From assembly GCF_017676385.1 (NCBI RefSeq), contig NZ_JAFFZN010000001.1:372001-436000 (forward strand): 64,000 nt of DNA, given 5' to 3'. The DNA comes from Streptomyces spirodelae (GTDB taxonomy: Bacteria > Actinomycetota > Actinomycetes > Streptomycetales > Streptomycetaceae). This document shows positions 24,181 through 33,300 of the stretch, in pieces. The notes beneath the pieces are model-generated. The model searched no databases and had not been told where the DNA came from. It saw nothing but the letters and a program-made list of their open reading frames with translations. The position numbers and the translations under genes are program-made. How positions within the stretch are numbered: position 1 is the first letter of the stretch; each line of letters opens with the position of its first letter.

Positions 24181-25317
24181 TTGGCGACCAAACTCATACG
24201 TGGGATGGGCACCTTCTTCAAGACGTGCGACTGCACCCGCCAGAACCGATGCCCTCATCCATACACCATCCGCTTCCGTGACGCTGCGGGAAGGCAGCGC
24301 GAAGAGACGGGGCTGTCAACGCAAGAGGCAGCGCTGGATCGGCTTACCAAGCTGTACGAGGAGAAGCGAAGCACTCCCAGGCACCAGGCCGATCTGAAGC
24401 GGGAACTCGGCAAGCAGCGATTCGGGGACTACGCCTCATCCTGGCTGACCAGGCAGCGCCACTACGCAGAGAGCAGCACCAGGACGGTCAACGGCCTTCT
24501 CGACCGCCAAGTCCTCCCCGTTGTGGGGTCCCGCCGGATGGAGACCTTCATCTCGGCTGTGGTTGAAGACTTCATCATGGCCATGGAGGAAGAAAAGGTC
24601 GGACTGGCAACGCAGCAGAACGCCTTCGACACCCTGAAGAAGATCCTCCTCGACGCAAAGCGTAAGGGAGCGATCCCATGCAACCCTGTCGAAGGCGTCA
24701 TACCGCCCGAGTACATTCCCCGCCGCGTTACCATCCCGACACTCGAAGAAGTCCTCGCCCTCAAGGACGCAGCCTCTGAAGCCCTGGTCGTGCTGATCGA
24801 CCTGATGTCCGGCTGCGGGCACCGCAACGGGGAAGCGTACGCTGCGAACGTCCATCGCCTGGTAGCAGACGACGTGTACCGCATCACTGAACAAATCGAC
24901 GGTGTCAAGCGACGCCCTGCCCGTCTGAAACACCGCAAGCCGAGCGAGTTCCGCGAGACACCGATGCCCGCCATGGTCCGTGACTCGATCTTCCGGTATG
25001 AAGCACGCCACGGAACCGACGCGAATGGCTATCTTCTACGCACCGAGCGTCGCCCATACTGGGCGCACACCACACTGGAGTACCAGTGGGAGGCGGCGAA
25101 GCGGAGGGCCGGGATCGAACGGAAGCTCACCCCTTACTCCCTTCGTCACTACTTTGCTTCGAACTGTCTTTCCAACGGGATCCCCATCACTGATGTCGCC
25201 GAGTGGATGGGGCACAAGAACATTGCTATGACGTTCCGCATCTACCGGCACCTGATGCCGGCATCTATCGGAAGGGCGGCAAAGATTCTGGACGCCGGAC
25301 TGCACCTCGCTGCCTGA
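24181..25317 (+). CDS. int: Tyrosine-type site-specific integrase
   Basis: The 378-residue protein has a Cys-containing N-terminal region, a core-binding SAM-like domain (about 75-165) and a tyrosine recombinase catalytic domain (about 185-365). Catalytic elements seen: Arg in GHRNGEAYA, the box YSLRHYFAS (with Tyr where His is usual in HxxR), MGHKN, and nucleophile Tyr355 in FRIYRHLMP. It would integrate the element at attB in dhaK and, with Xis, excise it. The start is a TTG with GGAG 9 nt upstream (ATG 24205 is the alternative). It lies in the same orientation as the left dhaK promoter copy, with only 17 bp after the truncated dhaK stop, so it is probably read from that promoter. Confidence 0.93.
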   Translation: MATKLIRGMGTFFKTCDCTRQNRCPHPYTIRFRDAAGRQREETGLSTQEAALDRLTKLYEEKRSTPRHQADLKRELGKQRFGDYASSWLTRQRHYAESSTRTVNGLLDRQVLPVVGSRRMETFISAVVEDFIMAMEEEKVGLATQQNAFDTLKKILLDAKRKGAIPCNPVEGVIPPEYIPRRVTIPTLEEVLALKDAASEALVVLIDLMSGCGHRNGEAYAANVHRLVADDVYRITEQIDGVKRRPARLKHRKPSEFRETPMPAMVRDSIFRYEARHGTDANGYLLRTERRPYWAHTTLEYQWEAAKRRAGIERKLTPYSLRHYFASNCLSNGIPITDVAEWMGHKNIAMTFRIYRHLMPASIGRAAKILDAGLHLAA

Positions 25318-25328
25318 TACACGGGCGC

Positions 25329-25502
25329 TCACGAGGCCTTCTGCTGCCGTGCCCAGCGGTCAAGGTCCTCCAGCCTGAACTTCAGCTTCCCGCCGAAGTA
25401 ATACCTGGGCACTCCATGACGCCGAGACTCTCGGTACAGCCAGCGCTTGGACACATCGAGGTAGAAGGCAGCTTCGCTGACTCCAACGTAACGACGTTCC
25501 AC
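25329..25502 (-). CDS. xis: Excisionase-like small helix-turn-helix protein
   Basis: A 57-residue basic protein starts at GTG 25502 behind a GAGGAGGT ribosome binding site. It has the MerR/excisionase-type helix-turn-helix: VGVSEAAFYLDVSKRWLYRE followed by a short wing with YYFGGKLKFRLEDLDRWAR. Proteins of this type direct integrase toward excision. Its 3' end faces the integrase 3' end with an 11-bp gap. This convergent arrangement differs from the usual xis-int tandem order in actinomycete elements and separates the two promoters. Confidence 0.85.
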   Translation of the reverse strand: MERRYVGVSEAAFYLDVSKRWLYRESRRHGVPRYYFGGKLKFRLEDLDRWARQQKAS

Positions 25503-25578
25503 GGGGACCTCCTCTTCTTCGCCGGAAGGAGAGGAGGTTACTTACGGATCCCGGCCGCACCCAGCTGGGCGCTTGGTT

Positions 25579-25716
25579 GTGGGTAGCTCTTCTCTGGCAC
25601 CTACACGCGAGCTCAACGACTCGCACTGGTCCGGCGCGTTGGTCCTGATCGGCACTCGCCTCAACCAGATCAAGGCGGCAGAGTTCCCCGAGCCTCCCGC
25701 CGACCCGGAAGTGTGA
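25579..25716 (+). CDS. Short open frame of unknown function
   Basis: A possible 45-residue product starts at GTG 25579 and ends with EFPEPPADPEV. It is hydrophilic except for a short segment (WSGALVLIGTRLNQI). It could be the C-terminal remnant of a larger lost gene or a small protein. No ribosome binding site is obvious and I do not recognise the family. Confidence 0.25.
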   Translation: MGSSSLAPTRELNDSHWSGALVLIGTRLNQIKAAEFPEPPADPEV

Positions 25717-25726
25717 TCCCGCGGGT

Positions 25727-26182
25727 CTAGAGCGCGATTTCGCGGTACGTGGGGCGGCTGGTGGAACAGGCGGTGCGCAGGGCTTCCCACAACCCCTGGA
25801 GCCGAGGCGGAATGATCGCAGGATCCTCCGTCTCCAGCGGGAAGAACCGCCAGTCAGAGAGTTCAGTGTCCTGCAGCCGAATGGCCGCTTGCTGCTGGGC
25901 GGTCAGCTTTCCGCCTTCGAAGCTGAAATACAGGTGGGGCGGCCCATCGGCGGGCGTCACCCATGCAGTCACCATCGGCTCAGGGGAAACTTCGACGGTG
26001 AGGCCGAGTTCTTCGTGCACTTCGCGCACGCATGCCGCATGCGGGGTCTCGCCCTCATCCACGCGTCCGCCAGGCAGGTTCCAGCCTGCCTTGTAGACGG
26101 GGTGGACAAGCAGGATGCGGCCGAGCTCGTCGGTGAACACGGCGCCGGAGGAAATCCCGGGGCGGGCGGGGGCGGGATCCAT
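25727..26182 (-). CDS. NUDIX hydrolase (element-borne)
   Basis: The 151-residue protein has a complete Nudix box (GGRVDEGETPHAACVREVHEELG) in the order Gx5Ex7REUxEExGU, so it should hydrolyse a nucleoside-diphosphate-linked compound. ATG 26182 was chosen because AAGGAG lies just upstream; a longer start at 26224 overlaps the preceding gene. It is the third gene of a probable operon (protease, seven-TM protein, NUDIX) with a 10-bp gap. The context suggests handling of a nucleotide signal or damaged nucleotide rather than general housekeeping. Confidence 0.9.
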   Translation of the reverse strand: MDPAPARPGISSGAVFTDELGRILLVHPVYKAGWNLPGGRVDEGETPHAACVREVHEELGLTVEVSPEPMVTAWVTPADGPPHLYFSFEGGKLTAQQQAAIRLQDTELSDWRFFPLETEDPAIIPPRLQGLWEALRTACSTSRPTYREIAL

Positions 26183-26192
26183 GCGAGCTCCT

Positions 26193-27500
26193 TCACGATT
26201 GTCTGGAAACGGCGACGCCGACATCGTCGAGCAGCCCGAAAACCTCGGAAGGACTGACGCCCTCGTAGGCGGCAGCCACTCGGCGAAGCCAGGTCGTCTC
26301 CTGGGACAGCGTCTCCCAGTACTTCTGGGGGAACGGGGCAGGGGTGCCCGCGGGCCGCGCGGAGGTCATCACGATGAGCCGGGCGGCAGCGAACCAGTAG
26401 CCCTTGGCGACTGCTTCGGCCTGCGCTCCGGTGTATCCCTGATGTAGGGCCAGGTGCTCTGCACGCTCGTAGAGCTCCTCGGGAGCGTAGCGGCGCAGTT
26501 CGTGAAGCAGGTCGTGGCTTTCGGCAACGAATCGCGCCAGCCGCACATGCACCGACGGATCGTGCGTGAAGACGTCGCGCACGGTATTCAGTCCCCGGGC
26601 TAGCCGTTGGCCGGCAGACAGGGTACTGGGGCGGTAGAGCGTGAGCCCGGGCGCCGCCAAAGCGAGGTCCCGCCACAGGCCATGTAGAGCAAGAAGGTCC
26701 CGGGTGGCTCGGCAACGGGCGATCACGGTGTGCGTGACGGGGGCGATCAAGCCGACGACCCAGACCAGAGAACCGGCGTAGAGCAGGAGATCGGTTGCCT
26801 TCTCCTGCCGGTTCGTAGTCGCGAACGAGGGCGGATGGAAGGCAACGAGGACGCTCCAGGCGAGACGCACGAGTGCATACACCATGAGAAGCCCGATACC
26901 AACCGCCATCAGCGTGAGGCCGACACGTAGAGCAGTGGTCCTGGCCTGTCGTGCGGCAGCTGCCCACTGGTATCCGCACAGGGAGCAGACGTCGGCCCAG
27001 CACCCGTACACGAAGAACATGTAAAGGGCCGTCGCGGGCTCCCCAGCATGCCAGACCAGAAACTGCCGCTGCTCCCGCTCTGCCGGGATCGGCGTCCGAT
27101 CCAGACCGAAGAAGAAGACCACGGTCAATCCGGCAATAAACAGCGCAGCGGCTGGAACGACCCAACGGTTGGCATAGGCGGTGACTCGCACGCGCCGGTG
27201 CGGCACCGCGGGCGAGGCGAGCGATCCGGGGGTGCACCGATCAACCGCGGTCACGTACTTGAGCAAGCCGCACCAGGCCACAAGCGTAGCGATGTGCTTG
27301 AGCAGCGTGCCGAAGTCGGCGATTCCTGTCCCGTTCACGAGGTCGCGTCCGACGTCGGTACGCATCAGCCATGCCGCGGTCAGCGCCGCGATAGCAACCC
27401 ACAAGGACCGCTCGCGGGTACGCCCGCGCACTGCGGAAGGAAGCCGCCAGAGTGCTACCAGGGCCAGTAGTGCCAGAATGACGAAAGAGGCGCTAGGCAA
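26193..27500 (-). CDS. Seven-TM membrane protein (DUF6545, MAB_1171c-like)
   Basis: The 435-residue protein has seven predicted membrane helices in its N-terminal 270 residues, including ALYMFFVYGCWADVCSL and LLLYAGSLVWVVGLIAPV, and a cytoplasmic helical C-terminus of about 165 residues. It matches the actinobacterial MAB_1171c/DUF6545 type, often called a putative transporter but without proven function. The start is a TTG with AGGAG 5 nt upstream. It overlaps the protease gene by 8 bp, which implies coupling. Residence next to an ImmA/IrrE-like protease suggests a membrane sensor that controls the protease; that role is an inference. Confidence 0.83.
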   Translation of the reverse strand: MPSASFVILALLALVALWRLPSAVRGRTRERSLWVAIAALTAAWLMRTDVGRDLVNGTGIADFGTLLKHIATLVAWCGLLKYVTAVDRCTPGSLASPAVPHRRVRVTAYANRWVVPAAALFIAGLTVVFFFGLDRTPIPAEREQRQFLVWHAGEPATALYMFFVYGCWADVCSLCGYQWAAAARQARTTALRVGLTLMAVGIGLLMVYALVRLAWSVLVAFHPPSFATTNRQEKATDLLLYAGSLVWVVGLIAPVTHTVIARCRATRDLLALHGLWRDLALAAPGLTLYRPSTLSAGQRLARGLNTVRDVFTHDPSVHVRLARFVAESHDLLHELRRYAPEELYERAEHLALHQGYTGAQAEAVAKGYWFAAARLIVMTSARPAGTPAPFPQKYWETLSQETTWLRRVAAAYEGVSPSEVFGLLDDVGVAVSRQS

Positions 27501-28092
27501 GACCGCTCCTGTGCGAATGGAGAGAAGAAAGCGATTCGTTGAGCTGCCGCAGTGTCGTGTCCTCGATGGGTTCCACGCCGTATGCCTCGTAGTGCAGAAG
27601 ACCAGCGATCGTCTCGGCGCGGGCTTCCGTCGGGGTGCTGTACCGGTGACGGGTCATCACCCGGCCCGTGCCGCCGGTGAGCCGACGCAAGAGCTCAGGC
27701 GGGAAGTCCGGAAGCAGCGTCTCCAACTGCTGGGCCTCACTGCCCTTGTCATCGTTGCACCACATGTGTGCCAGCTCGTGCAAAATGATCCGCTGGCGGT
27801 GCCCCACCGGGCGTTCGGCGCTATGCAGAATCAGATCGAGCGGTAGTTCCTCGTGCCACAACCACAGCCCTGACAGCCCAGTGCGGCCCAACAGGCGGTC
27901 CGGCAAAGGCACCAGTTTGACACGCCGGCACCGTTCCGCCTCGATGCGCTCGATGAAAGCGTCCATCTGGAAAGGCCGGGGGATGGGCATCGACCGGACG
28001 ATCTTTTTCGACTCCCGGATCACGGCCCGATGGGCGACTCCACCGGAATTCTCTCCGGGGCCGACGGGCCCCCGACGCAGCAGCCTCTTCAC
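27493..28092 (-). CDS. ImmA/IrrE-family metallopeptidase-like protein
   Basis: The 199-residue protein contains the zinc motif HELAH at residues 105-109 and downstream acidic residues Glu156 and Glu160 that could be the third ligand. This is the signature of the ImmA/IrrE (COG2856) peptidases, which cleave XRE-type repressors in elements such as ICEBs1. There is no membrane segment. The GTG start at 28092 has a GGAGGAA ribosome binding site. It heads an operon with a seven-TM protein and a NUDIX hydrolase and is divergent from the MmyB-type XRE gene at 28652, a likely partner or substrate. Confidence 0.88.
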   Translation of the reverse strand: MKRLLRRGPVGPGENSGGVAHRAVIRESKKIVRSMPIPRPFQMDAFIERIEAERCRRVKLVPLPDRLLGRTGLSGLWLWHEELPLDLILHSAERPVGHRQRIILHELAHMWCNDDKGSEAQQLETLLPDFPPELLRRLTGGTGRVMTRHRYSTPTEARAETIAGLLHYEAYGVEPIEDTTLRQLNESLSSLHSHRSGLA

Positions 28093-28651
28093 GATGCAAT
28101 TCCTCCACCGGCATCACCAAAGCCAGCGCAGTGATACCACGGCTAATTCAAAGACTTTGCCCAGCCCGCAGCCACTGAGAGGCGGCCCGCGTCAGCGTGC
28201 GAGCGCCGCACCCGAGGGCCGGAATGTTGCCAACCAGTCCCGGGAAATCAAGTCCCGCCGACATTCGGGTCCAGCCTCGATGATCCGGAAAACGATCCTG
28301 GCATCGTCACGCTATTTGCAACAGGGTGGGTATACACAAGGACGCTCCGGTGGCTGCCCCCGGTGACGATAGTGCGCAACATGCGACCTACTTTCTTCCG
28401 GCGTTCACACGGAGCAACGGATCATCACTCCATGGGGTGACTGTAGGTCAAGGCCGGGGGCTCTCCGCCACCCCGTGGTACGCCGGTGGGAAGTACCAGT
28501 TCCCACCCATCCCACCTGCTCCCATTCGATTTCAGGTTCGATGTGACGGTGGAGGCGAACGGGCTCTCCTCATCGGGGATTCCGCGAGTTCGCGCCTCCG
28601 ATGTCACAGGAAAAGCTGCCTCCCGCACCCCAGGAAAGTGGCATAGGACAC
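28093..28651. other. Intergenic region between ImmA-like operon and XRE gene
   Basis: About 560 bp without a convincing gene. It should contain the divergent promoters of the protease operon and the XRE regulator. It is somewhat less GC-rich than flanking chromosome. A TATACA box near 28340 could be a -10 element. I saw no clear palindromic operator. Confidence 0.4.
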
Positions 28652-29515
28652 ATGGCAAAGCGGCGCAGAGGGAAGAGTGGATCATCCCCCTCTGACCGGA
28701 ATGCCATCACTCGGCTTCTCCGGCAGGCCCGGGCTCGGCGGGATCCACATGACATTCCAGAAGCGGAAGTTCTCCTCAGTTGCCCCCGGAGAGGTAAACC
28801 GGGGCTCACACAAGAGGAAACGGCCCGCCTCGCCAGCGTTTCCCGCCGATGGTACGGCAACCTAGAGGCCGGGAAGCCCGGCAATTATTCCACCAGGTTT
28901 CTCGATTCCGTGCGGCGCGCATTGGATCTAAGCGATCTGGAATGGCAGACACTGTTGCGCCTGGCGCAGCGCTTGCGCGAAGAAGCTTTGGATGGGCAGC
29001 AAGAAGCAGAGCCGAATACCTCGACCGAAGAAATCCCAGAAGCGCTCCGTGCATTCGTGCGGCGCCAGACCTGTGTGGCCTATATCTCCGACTTCCGGTG
29101 GGACCTGCTGACCTACAACGAGCAGGCGATCCGTGCCTGCCCCTGGATGCTTCATTGCCCGAACGTGATGGAGTGGGTCCTCACCGACCCAGAGGCACGC
29201 ACTCAGCTCATCGAATGGGAACATGAATGGGCGCGTCCCATGGTGGCCCAACTTCGCCTGCAGGCCGATCAATGGGGCACTGATACCAGACTGAAGAACG
29301 TCATCAGGAGGGTTTGCGCGGACCCCACAGCAGCTGCTCTCTGGCGAGATCCAAACCTTCCTGCGATCTCACATCCGGACGTCACCAGACCACGTCGCCT
29401 CTATCTCCCTCGTCACGGAACTCGAATCTTCGACGCGGAGCTGCTGGCAATGGAGCCGCTCGGCAACCCCCGGCTCCGCCTGGTGGCTCTCATGGCCCGA
29501 GAAGCTTTCAAGTAA
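28652..29515 (+). CDS. XRE family regulator with MmyB-like ligand domain
   Basis: The 287-residue protein has an XRE helix-turn-helix (LTQEETARLASVSRRWYGNLEAG) and a C-terminal MmyB-type domain (about 100-285) with SDFRWDLLTYNEQA. MmyB domains are PAS-like and may bind fatty-acid-like ligands. ATG 28652 was chosen because homology begins soon after; an earlier ATG at 28601 lacks a ribosome binding site. It is divergent from the ImmA-like operon and could be its repressor and proteolytic target, by analogy with ImmR/ImmA. A strong hairpin terminator follows. Confidence 0.87.
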   Translation: MAKRRRGKSGSSPSDRNAITRLLRQARARRDPHDIPEAEVLLSCPRRGKPGLTQEETARLASVSRRWYGNLEAGKPGNYSTRFLDSVRRALDLSDLEWQTLLRLAQRLREEALDGQQEAEPNTSTEEIPEALRAFVRRQTCVAYISDFRWDLLTYNEQAIRACPWMLHCPNVMEWVLTDPEARTQLIEWEHEWARPMVAQLRLQADQWGTDTRLKNVIRRVCADPTAAALWRDPNLPAISHPDVTRPRRLYLPRHGTRIFDAELLAMEPLGNPRLRLVALMAREAFK

Positions 29516-29539
29516 GCCCAACTTCCGCTCGTGAGGCAT

Positions 29540-29575
29540 GGTAAGGGCCTCCGTCGCAGAGCAGAGGCCCTTACC
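29540..29575 (+). terminator. Hairpin terminator after the XRE/MmyB gene
   Basis: Perfect 12-bp arms (29540-29551 and 29564-29575) with a 12-nt loop lie 24 bp after the stop codon. Confidence 0.8.
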
Positions 29576-29881
29576 AGGGCGAAGCCCCAGGTGGGGCGGA
29601 AGAATCAACCTGTACGCTCCGTACAGCTACCCGCCGATGCCCGGGGACTTCGGTCCCATGACGCTGGTTGTGAGCCACTCGACGTCAACGAGCTGGGCGG
29701 TGGAGTCGGAAGCGCGGGGCGGCCGGTCCATGGCTCCTCATTCCCTGTTTCCGCATCACTCTCAGCAGCCGCTCGAACTGTCATATCCTAGGCCGGTGAC
29801 GCTTCTTGCCGCTGTTACTCAGGAGGCAAATCCCCTTCTCTAGAAGGGGACTCTCACCATGCGGTCCCCCTGCTACACGGT
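29576..29881. other. Intergenic stretch between convergent operons
   Basis: About 300 bp with no convincing gene on either strand. It lies between the XRE terminator and the end of the toxin-immunity operon and contains the small hairpin at 29832-29849. Confidence 0.4.
29832..29849 (-). terminator. Hairpin terminator downstream of the immunity gene
   Basis: CCCCTTCT and AGAAGGGG form a tight hairpin 33 bp beyond the immunity stop codon. On the minus strand it is followed by ATTT. Confidence 0.65.
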
Positions 29882-30367
29882 TCAGCGGAGGTAGTGAGGA
29901 AGTCTGTTTTCGGCGGCGTCGTGGAACCTTCGCAGTCGATCGTGTTCCTCTTCCATGAGATCCAGGATTTCGTAGGCGTAGGCAGCTGCATCGATGGACC
30001 GCCCGGAGGTGATCTCCTCGTAGAGGAGCCACGTGCCGCCGCGGATGACATCCAGACACTTCTCGGCAATGTCCTCCTGTTCGCCGCAGGCGAGGGACTG
30101 CAGCACCGCTAGGAGGTTCCGTCGGTGTTCCGTCGGTACATCGGCAGCGAGGGCACTCATCACCATAGAAGCAGTGGGGATGGCAGGCGCCATCAGATTG
30201 GACTGGATGTATGCATGATTGTCCGCCCAGTCTTCGCCTGCCCGGTCAGCCGGAGCCTTGGAGAGCGCAGAGAGGAAGTCCCGGGGGATGTGGTCTGCAT
30301 CCCTGCCGCAACCGCACGTCATGCCGGCCCAGTCGAACCGGGAAATTTCGATCCGGATGATATCCAC
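29882..30367 (-). CDS. Probable immunity protein for the Rhs toxin
   Basis: The 161-residue acidic protein appears mainly alpha-helical, with repeated helical segments (NLLAVLQSLACGEQEDIAE; AAYAYEILDLMEEEHDRL), and has no signal peptide. I do not recognise a named family. The assignment rests on position: its GTG start is 8 bp after the stop of the Rhs toxin gene on the same strand, exactly where cognate immunity genes sit, and a terminator follows. The start could be further upstream, inside the toxin gene. Confidence 0.7.
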   Translation of the reverse strand: MDIIRIEISRFDWAGMTCGCGRDADHIPRDFLSALSKAPADRAGEDWADNHAYIQSNLMAPAIPTASMVMSALAADVPTEHRRNLLAVLQSLACGEQEDIAEKCLDVIRGGTWLLYEEITSGRSIDAAAYAYEILDLMEEEHDRLRRFHDAAENRLPHYLR

Positions 30368-30375
30368 GTCACCTA

Positions 30376-33300
30376 CTAGTAGCTCTGAGAGTCCCACGGA
30401 CCCGGGGAATCGTGCTGAACACCGCGCGGGAATTGGAAAGGACTCGGGAAGTCGCTTTGACATTTTGCACATACCGGCTTTGGCTTGACCACGAGTGTTC
30501 CGTGGACTTTTTCTACTGTGTACGCGTTGGTGATGCGAACGCTCGCTGCGTCACCCCCGAGCGCGAGGCACACGTTACCTTCCGCGCAGTAGGCCATGCC
30601 TGGGAAGCGTCCTCCAGAAGACGCGACCGCAATCTCGCCGGTCCTTACGTTGTATCCGCCTACGTAAGCGCGGGTGCTAGTCCGCCTGGTGTAGTTCTTC
30701 AAGGCGAATCCCTCGATCATGTCCTCAGCTCGCTGCATCTGGCTCGCGTGGCTCCAGTTGGGTGGGGCACTGTGAGTTTCGACAACGGCGGGGATCTTCC
30801 CGGCGGGACCCCGTGCAGAGGGCAGCTGGGGCATGTCCAGCAGGAGTCCACCAGTGCGTGCCGTGGGCGTCTTGCTCAAGGACGCCTTGAGGCTGTTCCA
30901 TGCGGGTCCGGTGAGATTGGCGGCACCTCCGCCGGCGGCGCCGATGAGGAGGTCGGTGGGGGTGGTGGGCTGGCATTGGACGGTGTTAACGGCCCAGGTG
31001 TATCCGGCGCCGACGCCTGCGTTGACGAGGGTGGAGGTGAGGTAGGCGCGGCCGCCTTGGAGGCCCATGGCGGCGGAGAAGCTGCTGCCTGCGGGGGCGA
31101 GGTAGCCGGCGCCCGCGCCGATCAGGGCGCCTTTGCCGCTGGCTTTGGCGAGGTCGCGCCAGTTGAAGTCGTCCCAGTGGTTGAGGGTGTAGCTGGTGCC
31201 GCCGATGAGTCCGCCGATGGTGCCGCCGCCGAGGATGCGTACGCACGGTGGGCACAGGCCGGAGGGGTCGGACTGGTTGGCGGGGTCGTTGTCTGCGTAG
31301 GCGTAGGGGGACTGGTTGGCGCTGTCCGGGCCGGCGCGGATGGGGTCGGTGGTGGTGAAGCGGTGCTGGGTCGGGTCGTAGCTGCGGGCCCGGAGCAGGA
31401 GCCGGTCGGGCAGGACGGGGTCTTTGTACTGGCCGGTGTAGCCGAATGCGCTGGGCTGGCCGCTGCCGCCGCCCTTCTTGCTGTCGGTCTTGCCCCAGGG
31501 CCCGTAGGTGTACCGGTGGGTTTCGGTGCCTGTGGTGTCGTAGACGCCGGTGACGGAGTTCTGGCGGTCGTGGGTGAGGTAGGTGTCCTTGCCCGAGCGG
31601 TGCGCTGACTGGGGCATGCCGGTGGGGGCGTCCTGGTATTCGGCCAGGAGACTGCCTGCGCCGTCGTACTCGGTGGCGATCTGGGGAAGCGGGCTGTTGA
31701 TGTCCCAGTGGGTGGTGCGTGCCGGGTTGCCGTTCTTGCGGGTCTGGGTGCGGTTGCCGTCGGCGTCGTAGGTGAAGCTGTAGGTGTCGGCGCCCAGGTC
31801 GGCGGTCTTGACGCGCCCGGCCGGGTCGTAGGTGTAGGTGTCGGAGCCGTCCTTGGTCTGGTTGCCGTCGGGGTCGTAGGCGTAGCTGGTGGTGGCCGAG
31901 CCGGTCGTGGTTTTGGTGAGCTGGTCGGCGGCGTCGTAGGTGTGGCTGGTGGTCTTCCCGTCGCGGGCCTCGGTCAGCAGGTTGCCGCTCTTGTCGTAGG
32001 CGTAGGTGGTACCTGCGCTGGTGGCGTCCAGGCATGAGGTGCCGGAGGTGTCGGTGCAGGTGCGGGTCATGCGGCCCGCGTCGTCGTAGGCGTAGCGGGT
32101 TGCGGGACCTTCGGCGGGAGTGTCGGCGGTGATCCGGCCCTCGGCGTCGCGGGTGAAGGTGCGCTTCCCGGCAGGGGTGGTCAGGGAGGCCAGGCGACCT
32201 GCCGCGTCGTAGGCGCGCGTCTCGCCCCGCCCGGTGTCGGTGGGCAGGGTGGTGGAGGTGAGGTTGCCCGCGGCGTCGTAGCCATAGGTGACGGTCTTGT
32301 AGTTGAACCGTTGGCTGGTCACCCGGCCGTTGTCGTCGAAGCTGCGCCGGTAGTCCTCTCCCTCGGTGTCGTACCGGTATCTGACGCGGCCTGCCTCGTA
32401 TCGGTATTTGAACGCCTTGGGTGCTCCTGGGGCGGTGATGGAGGCCAGTTGCCCGTCGTCGTAGGTGAGGGTGCGGGTCCCTGTCGCGTCGGTGACCTTT
32501 GTGGGGCGGCCGAGTTCGTCGTAGGTCAGGAGAGTGTCGGGGGTGTCGTCGGAGTAGTCCACCTTCGTGGTGCGGCCGAGGGGGTCGAAGGCGGCGCTGA
32601 TCGTTTGCCCGCGGGCGTTGGTCGCCCGGGTCAGGTTGCCTTCCGCGTCATAGGCGGCCCGCACTGTCCGTTTGAGAGGGTCGGTGGTCGAGGTCCGGCG
32701 CCCCTCGGCATCGTGGCCGAAGCTGGTGGTGTGCCCCTCGGCGTCGGTGGTCGTGGCGAGGTAGCCGGCGGAGTCGTATCCGAGTGTGGTGGTGCCGCCG
32801 TCGGGGGCGGTGACTTTGTCGACCCGGTGCAGTGCGTCGAAGGCGTAGCGCGTCGTGTGTCCGGTGGCGTCGGTGGCAGCGGTGCGGTTGCCGTAGGCGT
32901 CGAAGACCGCTGTGCGCCGGTTGCCCAGGGGGTCGGTGATGCTGACGGGGTTCGCGTCGGCGTCGTAGCCGAACTTCCACGTGAAATCCGCGGGGTCGGC
33001 ACCCTGCTCACCTCCCCGGGGATCGACCGTGGCCATCAGCAGGCCGTCCTGGTCGTAGGCGTGGGTGGTGCGCTCTGACAGAGGGGATACCTCGGCGGTC
33101 AGGTTGCCGTCGGCGTCGTACTCGAACTTGGTGGCCTCACCGTTCTTGGACTCGGCCGAGATGAGTCGCTGGTTCGCGTCGTACTTGAGGTTGCGGACCT
33201 TGTAGAAGGCGTTCTGGATACGTGTGACGTTGCCGTTGTCGTCGTAGGTGACCTGGCGGGTCTGTCCGAGGGGGTTGGTGGTGGAGACCGGCCGGTTCTC

